Positions 27,101 through 39,100 of a stretch of DNA of 64,000 bases are shown piece by piece. The position numbers were made by a program, and so were the translations under genes. Position 1 is the stretch's first letter. Each line of letters begins with the position of its first letter. The stretch comes from Phlebotomus papatasi. Taxonomy: Eukaryota; Arthropoda; Insecta; Diptera; Psychodidae. The DNA lies in assembly GCF_024763615.1 (NCBI RefSeq), contig NC_077222.1, positions 72,602,001 to 72,666,000 of the forward strand, read 5' to 3'. The notes under the pieces are model-generated. The model searched no databases. It saw nothing but the letters and a program-made list of their open reading frames with translations, and had not been told where the DNA came from.

Positions 27101-30100
27101 AAGTTTAACCCTTTAAGGACGAGAGAGTCAAAAAAATCTGGGGTCAGAAAAAATCACTTTTTCTGACTTTTTAGAGCAAAACATACCTTTAGATGGCCGT
27201 AGGAAAAAAATCATTTTTAGGTCACCGGTGACCCAATCGTTCTTAAAGGGTTAAACTACGTAGTTAAACCTCGTATCCAAAGAGAAATTAATAGTAGTAA
27301 ATCTCGTTTGAGAAATTATATTATATAATTTCCCATTGTGTAAAATACAAAATTAGTTGTATGAATTTTCTTCAATTCCACAATAAAGTAGTTCAAAGTT
27401 TAAACCCATGATAGTGATTCATCACCATTGTGGTGACAAAATGAATCATATATTAATTAATAATTTTAAACAATTATAACCGTTTTTTGTATACATATGA
27501 GTTTTATGTGTCAATTGATAGAATTGATAGGCTATCAATTATATTTCAATACTCTGCGCTATTATTTCATTATTTTATTTTCTGACTAATTCCATAAATT
27601 ATTATTTGTTTTATTGTTTAATAAATCCTTTGTTTATTATCTATATAGTTTCATTGCAACTCAGTCTGAGGGTTAGTAGAAGAAATGAAGGTTGAACCTT
27701 CCAGTAGTGACAGACTGACTGATTGACCCATCCACTAGGGAGGGAATGAAGCAGTAGTGACTGAATCTGACATGAATTAGTTACTTTTGTGGGTAGACTC
27801 AACACTTTGCCACTTTAACTTCCATTCCTAACCTCCCACGTCATCAAATAGGAAATTCTTTATTTCCGACTAAATACTTATTACATATGTGAGTGAATCA
27901 TGAGGGTGAATATTTCACTATTTGTCTCGCAAGGGCATGCTTTTTGTAAATAAGGTCAGAATCAGATATTTCCTTATAGATATGGGAGGTTGGGTAAATT
28001 TTCCAGGAAAGGAATAAATGTTCATGGAAATTCAAATAAACACCATCCCCTTCGACATATAAGACTTGTACGGGAAAGTACACTGGCATTACTTAGGGAA
28101 TGTTTGTGAAATGTTCCATTAAAGGACCATGATTCTGGGAACTTTTCCCATTAAATACTACTCAAGATACACTTCAACCCTCAAAAATATATAGGCACGA
28201 TAAGTTGACAGTCCCGAGAGGATTTTTGGAAACTTTTCCAAGTTCAGTGAAATTTTCTAGATTGAAAATCATTGCAAGATGTATCCTATAAGATGTTTAT
28301 GTTAAAAGATGTTTAAGATTCTCAGTGAAATTGGAAGAACTTATGGGAAATGGTTGGGGTGATTTTGGGTGTATTTATCGACAAAGTCTCCTAAACATAT
28401 GTAATGTCAGGGTAAAGATGGAAAGTGATAGTAACTTGTAATTCTTATCACTTTTGCGCGTGCTATATGCTCTCGCCCAAAAGACGAAGGAATACTCTCA
28501 AGATATTTGTCGCCCTAAAAAGCGGAAACACGCACAACATTCCTCCCCTAATAATTTTCTGCCGGATGCCTAATGAAAATTTACACTAAAAGAGCCACTC
28601 TTTCTCCGGCAGGTTATCATCATTCACAGTTCCGACACGGACGGAAGAGCTATTCTGGGACGCTTCCAGACCACATCGCAGACAAATTACGATGACATTG
28701 ATGTCCGGGCAACGGTGGAGTCTATTGTGGAGTTTGAACCCAAGTTGGATAGCTTTACAGAGAATCTGCTGGAAATGAAGACAGCACAGTCAAGAGTTTA
28801 TCTACTTTATGCCAAGTAACTATATAGCACTAGTTCTTTTCTTTCATCATCCATTGCACAAGATATAGAAAATTGTCTCAACACTTTTCACTGCAATTTC
28901 TTTCTCACATTTATACTCTGAGTGTGATACCATTTAGTTGAAAATGTAAAAGCTCTGGAAGAATTATAAATTTTTCTTGAGAAAACTCTTGAAGAAATTC
29001 CATTGCGTTTCTGGGTCAAAATCACAACTAGAAAAGCATCACTTTACAACTTTTCTATATAGAATCCAATGCACGTGGTATTATAAAAGTTAGAATTTAT
29101 TATGTGAAATATAAAGAAAATCCGCACAAAGTAAAAGCCAGACGATCCGATTAAAATCTCGTCATGGTAAACCTTTGAAAAAGTGTCTGCAACTCTATGG
29201 TAAAATGATAAACCAGCAAATGGCATGGATATGGTAATATTTCGAGAGACCATTGTTACTTATTCTTTTGCATCTTCAATCTTGAGTTTTACTTAAAATT
29301 AACTTGCAGGAAAAAAACTGAGAAAATGAGTTTTTTTAATCTCTCAATTATGCGGCAGTTAACAAGAAATTGAGTGAGAAGAAATTATATTTAGACTCAA
29401 ATATTTAATTAGATTTCATTTTCTCACCAGACCACCAGAAACGATTATAAGAGGATTTCATCAGAATCCTTTTACTAATTTATTCACATTTCTATGGCTA
29501 AATGTTGACACAGATTTTAAGAGATTTAAATAAGTTTGCGAACATTTAATGAGATCTAAAACATCCATTGCATTGAGAAGGTTTAATTACCGAATTAATT
29601 TGCATGAAGAACATTTGAGTAGGGAATTATAACACAATTTCAAAACTATTTTCAAAACTTCTGAAAAAATAAGAAAAAAAATTAATTTCTAGATTTTCCC
29701 CAATTAATAGTATTTTCATGATTCAAATGTCGTATCCTCATCCTCAACCAATTTCTGATTTTGTGTTAAAAGTGAAATTTTTAAACAAAATTCTATTTTT
29801 CACATTTGAAAATTTATGATGTACAAAACTAAGTTTTAATTAATCTGCAAATTTAAAACATTCTTGTTCTAATCAGAGTTGTAAAAAGAAAAATTGTTAA
29901 ATGAGGTTTAAGTTTATAATTAATGTGACGCTTTCATTAAAATTTTAATCTCTTACTATTATTCTTAATAATTTTACCTCCTCTAATTCTCGAAAATTTC
30001 AAATCGTTTAATCAGGATTAAAGTTTCAGAAATGTTACTAAAAAATCTCTAAGCCTGATTATAGACAGTCTTGAAATCTTTTCCGTTAGAACAACATTTT

Positions 30101-33100
30101 TAGTAACTCGAAAACTAAAATATTTACTGTGAATGTGAAATTTAAAACTAAAAAGGGTGATAAACTCATAAAGATCGATTATTCTTAATTAGATCGATGA
30201 ATGGCATCGATTATCGAAAATTCGATGTCAAGTATTTAGAAAACTAGTCGATGGTTTTTCTTTAAATTTTGGTATGTTGTAGCAGAGCTCGAGCTCGAAT
30301 TTAAGACTAAAGGGTGATAAACTCATAAAGATCGATTATTCTCAATTAGATCGATGAATGGCATCGATTTTCGAAAATTCCATGTCAAGTATTTAGAAAA
30401 CTAGTCGATGGTTTTTCTTTAAATTTTAGTATGTTGTAACTGAGCTCGAGACCTTTCCAACGATGAGTCGCACTCCTCTTTTGATATTCCCGGACCTGAG
30501 CTTTATATAAACATATCTTGACCGGACTGTATTTTCGATTACTGATTTTAATGAACCCTTACTATAACTAAATTAACTGAACTCTATCTATAATGTTAAT
30601 AACCTGATTTTAATAAACTTACTTTTTCTTTTGTTGGTTTGCTGTACTCAAACTTTTTAAAATAGAAAACGACCAATGATAAGCCCAGATAAGTTTATGG
30701 TAGCTGAGATTCTTTACAGTCAACTTCGGAGTGCGTGCAACTCGGGATGCTTGCAATTCGGAATGCGTGAAAATTCGATTGAGAGTTGAATTTTGGGGGT
30801 AAAGAATCGCGTCGACCCAATTTTATCCATTTCGACCGCCGAGATCAGTTTATTCGACGGGAATCTTTACCCCCAAAATTCAACTCTGAATATTGAATTT
30901 TCATGCTTTACGAGTTGCAAGTACCCCGAGCTGCACACATTTCGAAGTCACACCTGTAAAGAATCTCAGCTTCCATAAGCTTAACTGGGCTTGTCACTGG
31001 TTTGGATTTCCAAGATCAGATGTCAAGTTAAATTCAATTGTAGGGTGTTTCATTGCTTTTGTTTGTTGGTTTAATATTTATTGTTGATTTTCGGTCCATG
31101 GAAACTGTTAAGGCCTTAAAGGATTAATCCTCTAAGGATGACTGGAACATCGGTATCCCAAAAATTATTTTTTCCTACGGCTTTTAAACTAATGTTTTTA
31201 TCTAAAAACACAGAGGAAGTGATTTTTTCTGGCTCCTAATTTTTGACCGTTTTGTCCTTAAAGAATTAAGCCTATAAATGTACAGTATTTAAAATACATG
31301 TTGTACTTTTAGCTTAATTTTTTTTATTATTCAGAAAAATATATTATATTAGTGAAAATATTTTATTTTTCAATTCTTGTAACTTATGTAGCCCATTAAA
31401 TAATTCACACAACTTCCTAGCTTATTATTAACAATAAATCTGGCCAATCTAGCCATTTTGTCAGGTCGTAATTTAGGAAATGCAATTTAATAAAAAAAAA
31501 AATAACTGTTAATTCTCGCTGTCATCTGAACTGTAAAGGATGTGAGTTTTATCTCAGAAAAATAACTTGCGTCGGTTGCAAGGAAGAAAATAAAAATGAC
31601 CATAAGTGCAAGAGACAGGAAAGTTTTCTTAAATCTCCCAAGTCATAAAAGTCAAGAGAGAATTTCTTTCGCTTCGTAAAAATTTACACAAAATATAACC
31701 ACTCTTTCCAAGATTTAATCGTAGGAATGTATTTCCCAGATTCTCTCAAGAGTGAAATATTTAAACTTCCGGAAAACCAATCTCACAAAAATGAGAACAA
31801 GTGCACACAGGATACTTCAGCAAGTACATAGGACTCACCACAGTATATCAAAATTCCACGAGAGGATTAAACATCAGAAACAGAGCTTTTCAGAGAATAT
31901 GAAGTAATTTTTTTGGAAACCTTTGAATATCACCCGGAAGGTTTTTCGTAAATAGATATGTCAAGGTGTCAGAAATGAAAAGTCATTCACTTCTAGAGCC
32001 ACACAATTTAAAGAGCACATCACGAACATTTGAATTTATACCATGTCCCCTTTTATGTCTCATCTAACAGTAAAGACGACGCTTCCATCATATTCCGGGA
32101 CGCCGCAGCACTCAACATGACTGAAGCCGGATACGTGTGGATTGTCACAGAACAAGCCCTCGTTGCTAACAACACTCCCTTCGGAGTCATAGGTTTACAA
32201 CTGGTCCACGCGCACAGCGAAAAGCAGCATATACGAGTAAGTTTCACTATAAGCTCCTAATAAAATTTAATTGAGTGAGGTTGATGAACCTAAATTCAAC
32301 TGCGTAAATTAAATCAATTATTTCATAAACTTGAATTAATCTACCACGAAGGCACAAGTTCAATTTTAGAGACGTTTTATAGAATCTATAAACGACAGCT
32401 ACAATTCTTATTTTATCCCATATGAACATAAATAAATTTTATTGCTTAAAAACTCTATCGAGAGAGCAATAGGAGAAACCTGGAGCAAAATGCAATAAAC
32501 TGAAAATTCCAAATTCGATACTTTTTAGACACAACAGAAAGGGGCTTTCAATTTTTTCTATAGCCTTTTATGAATCTCTTTAAACGTTTAAGGAATTCAA
32601 GAATAGAATACCGGAACATAAAAATAATTGAAATTTTGTAATTCACTTTAATCCAATTTTGACGAACTTATTATCTTTGGGAAAATATAAATAAAAATAG
32701 AAAAATATGATTATGCAAATTCTTAAATCGCAATCCATGTAGATAATTAATAAATTTCAACAAAGAAATTTTTTTAGTCCTACGGTGTTTTCAAATTGGC
32801 TAAAGCTTTATATGCTTTAAATGGTTCAAAGCTCTGAGCAATCAGTGAATGCAATGGCTCTAAAATATATAATTGCATATAAATAATGCTTTATGCTTAA
32901 TTATTTCACACTATTTCCAACGATTTTTCAGTGTAAAAGCTCCATTACTTTTCTCTTTGCAATGTTGTCGTGAATTAATCTTCATCAAAAGTTTCTTTAA
33001 CAATGTATTAAGATTTAAAAAAAAAATCATGAAAAATTCTTTCCACCATGAGACTAAAAGAGCATTGAAACTGAAGATAGCTACTGTGCAGCCGAGACCA

Positions 33101-36100
33101 TTAATCTTGTGAAATATCCTGCATTCGAATTATACAATGGCAAATCCTCCGAGATATCCCATTCTCTAACGCTATGTACTTCCTCTCTTTTTAGGATAGC
33201 GTGTACGTTCTGGCGTCGGCAATCAAAGAGATGCGCCTGAATGAAACAATTACAGAGGCACCAAAGGACTGTGATGATTCTGGCGCATTGTGGGAGTCTG
33301 GCAAGAGAATTTTCAACTACCTCAAAACGAGAAACATCCGCGGAGATACGGGTCAAGTGGCATTCGATGACAATGGCGATAGGATCTACGCAGAGTACGA
33401 TGTCATTAATATTCGAGGAAAACAGAAAAAGCAAATCGTCGGGAGTTTTTACTACGATGCTGTAAGTCGATTTGCAATATCATCATCTATACATCGCACA
33501 AAATATCATGCTAATACCACAAAATATTATAATTATTTTATTTTATTCCTGGAATTAAAAACAAATCCAAAATAATCGAACAATAAAACGAAAAACCAAC
33601 CATGACATAGCATCATTGGTGCCGACCAAAATCTCGAAAGCCAACATCGAGGGAGTGCGGATTTTGGGATTTTGGCTTTTCGGGATTTTAGGTTTTGCGG
33701 ATTCTGGCTTTAGGGATTTTGGTGGTCGGGATTTTGGCTTTCGGGATTTTGTCCAAGACCCAGCATCATAACGTCAAATACAACCATTTTAATCATGTTA
33801 AGTTTTTGGTATTTTCGGTATGTTTCTTAGATCACTCATAAAATGTTACATATAAATATATGTTTGCGATTTTCCATACAAATTAAGGAGATACTGAAGA
33901 AGTATCTCCCGCTATACCATGCCTTATTTAACCCTTTAAGGACGAGAAGGTTAAAAATCGGGGGTCAGAAAAAATCACTTTTTCTAACTTTTTAGAGCAA
34001 AGCATAACTTTAGAAGATCGCAGGAAAAATTTCACTTTTGGGTCACCAGTGACCCAATCGTCCTTAAAGGGTTAAGAGGGACACCTGAATTAGACGGCCA
34101 AAACTTTACTGTTTTTCTCATTTTTTTTTTTTTGAAAGAGAAGGAAAAGACAAAGCTTCATGAAATTTTCGGTATAATGTTTATACTTACATATTATATT
34201 TCAAGTGCTTATAGCTGGCTAATTTTAAATGAACATTTTAATTGTTTTGCTGGCCAAAATAGAATATTTTACTGATATAAAATATTTTTGTTATAAATTA
34301 AGCAACACCATGTGAATTTAGAGATAAAAATTTAGGTTTTCTTTGCAATGTGTCCATTCAGAACCGAATAATTTACTCGTAATATAAAATTTAATAAAAA
34401 ATTTGAGCAAAAAAGTGAAGTCACACCCACTTATAGTAAGGTGAGGTAACTGGATCGTTTTCCGAAGAGTGCTACTTAAACGCTTGTTTTTGGACTGATG
34501 AAATTCTTTTTTACTTCTTCTAAATCCATAGAATTATTCACTGTTTCATTCAGAAACATAATATAAAAAAAAATTATCAAAAATATTAAAGAAAATTTAT
34601 AAAATAATGATAATACTGAAATAAGTCAGCATGCACTAACTGGGTCGCCTTTTCGCTAATTCACTTTAAATTAAACCTTTGGATTTAAAATATTTTTTTC
34701 ACAAGGAAAAAACAATAAATGTTTTCAATCAACCAGATGTCTTTTTAATGAAGAACCCAGCTGGCATAAGATTGAAATGAGTCGATTACATTCACTTATT
34801 TAATGGATAAAAATATTATTTTTGCTTTTAATCAAACTTGAATAGTTATATTATGTTACTGTAGTGACTATATTACGGAAATAAAAAATATTATTTTAAG
34901 TGGATTAGTCATAAATGATCCAGATAGCGAAGCGTCCGAGTTAGCACACTTGACTATAAGGATAATTTCTATATATTGTTTATTGGAGTACTTATCCTAG
35001 ACTTAAATTTTCATCCATAAAAATGAAATATGAAAAGAATATTTAAAAAAATACAGTATTTTATAGTGGGCGTGTTTTCTTTTGGGCGGAGTCCTTTAGA
35101 TTCCTTCTTATACTGAATTCGTGAGCATTCGTTTACGAAATTTAATCCCTCAATTTCTAAGAAGTCAAAAATAACAAAATTTCCTAATTCTAAAATAGAC
35201 GTAATCTAACATCACTTAGGAATCAAATTTATTTAGTCAAATACGACCTCATCGCAAATATATAAATTGTAAAAAATATTATTCATTTTTTTTTTCATTC
35301 ATTTTCAACCGCTTATCCCTATTGGGGTCGCGGGCCCATGACATCCAATCTAGCAGCCCACGCCTGTCGGTCCTCCGCCACTTCAGGAAGATGTTCGGGT
35401 TCGATCCCGAGGCGTTCCAAGGCAAGATTCTGAATTTGATTCAGCCACCTTGTCCTAGGTCTGCCTCGAGGCCGAGGTCTCCTCACAATGGCTTGCATAG
35501 CTTTTCTGGGGAATCTTTCTTCATTCATGCGTTGAACATGTCCATACCATCGAAGTTGTGATCTCTCAACCCGAAGAAGCAGCTCCTCGACTCTTAGTTC
35601 CTCACGAACGGCCACATTCCTCACTCGATCTCTACGAGTGATTCCCTTTACCGCTCGAAGGTACCTCATCTCGGCAGCTTGTACTCGCGATCTTACCCTT
35701 TCGGTCATTACCCAAATCTCATGACCATAGGTGAGAATAGGAATGAACACAGCTTTGAAAACCGATAATTTAGCCGATCGACTAAGCTCGACCTTCCTCA
35801 ACACGCTTCTGCCAAGCTCCCTCATTACTGCAGAAGCCTGACCGATTCGCGACGAGAGTTCTGCCTCCATCCTACCATCACTCGTGAATAACACCCCGAG
35901 ATACTTGAACTTCTCCACCTGTGTCAATGAGTCTCCACTAACATGTAGAGTGCATTTCACAGATTGTCGGGAAATCACCATTACCTCCGACTTTTTGTCG
36001 TTCACCTTCATACCTGTTTCGGCACAAACATTTACAAATCGGTCAAGTGTGCGCTGAAGCTCTTCTTCGGAAGATCCAAAAAGAACCAAATCATCTGCAT

Positions 36101-39100
36101 AGAGGAGATGGCTCACCCTGAAATCCCCAATACGAATCGCATTCCGCCCCCGACTGCGTTCCATAATCTTGTCCATGTATATTATGAACAACAATGGTGA
36201 TAGAACACACCCTTGACGCAGTCCAACACTCACTTGAAAACCTTCCGATTTGGATCCGTTTACACGAACACAGCTACTACAGTCTCTGTACAATGACTGA
36301 ATGGCTCCTACCAATTCTTCATCCAGTCCGTACTCGTGCAGTACATCCCAAAGTTGTTCTCTCGGTACTCGGTCATATGCTTTTTCCAAATCTATGAAAC
36401 AAGCATAGAGTGGAATTGCATACTCCCAAGCCTTTTCGACAATCATCCTCAGGGTAAAAAGCTGATCCGTGGTGCTTCTACCAGGTCTGAAACCGCATTG
36501 TTCCTCACCCAGTCTGGGTTATATATAAAAAATATTATATTATTCAAAATATATGTTTTTTACTGCAAGTGAAAACAGTAATATGTTTTCAATGGTTTTT
36601 CTGGGAAATAGAATTTTGAGGCAGGAAAAGTACTTTCATTCCCAAAAGTACCAAATAAGTAAAAGGGCTTATGGGTTATTTGAACTCGCCTGTTGCAAAA
36701 TGCATAGAAAGTCAAGACTAGGGATGATTTCCCATAAATATTCCCATGAGTAGACTACTACTCCAGAGGCTCCAACTGAGGGAATTGTGCACCAGACTAA
36801 TGACACAAGTGCACGGTAGATTCCATTGATATTTCAATTTCTCTCCTTGTCGTTTCCTCCGACTTACTTTACGTGCTCCTTATTTTTTTTCTATATTGAA
36901 TTTCCCAATTGTCCATGTTGCTTTTAAATTTAATTTGTGTCCAGAAGACGAACACGATGAAAATGAAAATAAAAGAAAAACTCACGTAATCCCTCAGATG
37001 AGGGTGGAAAATCACCACCTTTTCCCACATTAAATCCCCTAATGTACCCTTGATGTGGGATTAGAGGGATTTTTTTCTTTTCATATCGAAAGGAAATTCA
37101 TCGCCCTGAGTCCCTCTTCACAAATTCGGTGGTTTTATAATTTTATCCCTTAGTATTAGCACACTCTCCTTGCTAATTTTGACTAAAAACAACACGGAAC
37201 TTACCTATCAATTTTTTTAATGCTAGCAATTTATCACCAAGTAGTATTAAATATTTTGAAATGAAAGATATTGAGCTTTCATAATTTTAATTAGAATTTG
37301 ATTTTAATAATTAAAACAAAGTCCAAATGGTACAAATAGATTTGATTTTAATTGAATGAATTAAATATCCACAAAACTCTTACTTTGCAACGTATTGAAA
37401 ATTGAAAGCTTAAAAAGTTAATTGTTAAATTAAAGTTAGAATACCCTTATATTTGCTTTTCAACTTTTAAATACAATCGTCAACCAAATGTGAAATGAGC
37501 GATTTTTTTGCAATTATTTTTTGTCATTATTCTGTTATGCCATTCATTAAAATTTTAATGAGTGTGTTAATATCAGAGAGATAAAAAGTGCAATAAAGGG
37601 GTGGTCAGGTTATGCGATAGAGACTTTGCGGAATGCTCTATTTTATAAGCTCAATATGATTCTCTATTGATTTTCTGAGTAGCTTGGGGATTTTTGACTA
37701 GCCCACATAAGGGGACCTTAATTATTATTGATTCACTGGTTTATTAAGGGATTCAATCCATAGGGCAAATATCGTCTTACAAATACCTTTCAAACATATC
37801 ACAAAATTCTTTTAATCCATCCTGTTTTGCAAACTCACAACAATACAGAATGAATTCACACCATCTCAAGCCCTGCTCAAAATAACTATGAAATAATTTG
37901 ATTTATAAAGATATAATATTGACTCATTAGTGGTTCAAACCGGTGGCAGCCAAAATCCCGAAAGCCAATATCCCGAACGCCAAAATCCCGAAACAGAGCA
38001 AATCCGGATTTATTCTAGATTTAAAGACCTCTCAAATAAACCTAAACTTGTTTTAAACTATTAAGAAATGTGGTTTCCAGACCATTTTTAATCTTTGACC
38101 TTGTAATCACGTATGAACTAATAATTCAAGGACTTGACCTTCATAAAAATTTCAATGTTATTTTAAGGAGGGATTCCTCGAACATTTCAACTCGATATCT
38201 CCTAACGTTTCTCATAAGGATGCTATTGCTTTAAACGTAAAATATACGACCTGGCAAATTACGACTCTTTAGGCGACAAAGAAAGCAAATTACAATATTG
38301 CTCTTTTTTTAAAACTCAAAAAATAAAGTAATAAAACTGTATCATTATTTTTGATAAAGCTTAAATAATTGTTTGCATGGTTTACATCATTAGTATGTGA
38401 ATTTTAATTTATTTTGCAGGACAAGCAGAAGATGCGTCTTCGGATCAACGACAGTGACATCATATGGCCGGGAAAGTTACTTCGAAAGCCAGAAGGTATC
38501 ATCATTCCCACTCACCTAAAGGTGCTCACGATCGAGGAGAAGCCCTTCGTATATGTCCGTCGTCTAACGGAGGATGAGGAAGGGTGTCAATTGGAAGAAA
38601 TCCCCTGTCCACACTTTAATGTTAGCGATGGCACAGAGAACGAATTCTGCTGCCGTGGTTATTGCATTGATCTTCTGCGTGCCCTTGCGACTCGCATCAA
38701 TTTCACTTTTGACCTCGCTCTTTCGCCCGATGGTCAATTTGGTCATTACGTTCTGCGTAACGTTAGCACAACGGGCGTTCAGGTGAAGAAGGAGTGGACA
38801 GGTTTGATTGGTGAGGTGGTAAATGAGCGTGCAGACATGATTGTAGCACCACTCACAATCAATCCAGAAAGAGCGGAATTCATTGAATTTTCAAAGCCAT
38901 TTAAGTACCAGGGCATTACGATCCTGGAGAAAAAACCCTCCCGATCCAGTACCCTCGTGTCCTTCTTGCAGCCCTTTAGCAATACATTGTGGATCCTCGT
39001 TATGGTATCCGTGCACGTAGTAGCCCTTGTACTCTATCTTCTTGATCGTTTTTCACCCTTTGGGCGCTTCAGATTATCCAATAGCGATGGCACAGAAGAG

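Larger units (their letters stand above)
24198..28612 (+). other. Nmdar1: Nmdar1 intron B-C (4.4 kb)
   Basis: Holds a LINE 3' tail (24795-24848), composite-repeat fragments (about 25465-25600 and 25840-25990, with ACCGGTTCACAACCGATTTG), an F2 MITE (26123-26316), an F8 MITE (26701-26959) and a piggyBac-like MITE (27109-27250). I see nothing in 27260-28610 apart from ordinary intron sequence. Confidence 0.9.
28816..32070 (+). other. Nmdar1: Nmdar1 intron C-D (3.3 kb)
   Basis: Holds a tandem duplication (30140-30450), a fold-back element (30672-31001) and an F9 MITE (31128-31265). Nothing recognised in 28816-30139 or 31270-32070. Confidence 0.9.
33462..38419 (+). other. Nmdar1: Nmdar1 intron E-F (5.0 kb)
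   Basis: Holds a minisatellite patch (33618-33770), an F9 MITE (33932-34071), a LINE (35283-36525), a composite-repeat fragment (about 37600-37660) and a second minisatellite patch (37945-38000). Nothing recognised in 34080-35260 or 36540-37590. Confidence 0.9.

Noticed and set aside
33081..33434. 117-codon frame on the minus strand
   Set aside because: It is the antisense shadow of Nmdar1 exon E; the same holds for minus frames at 38564-39378 and 42326-42770.
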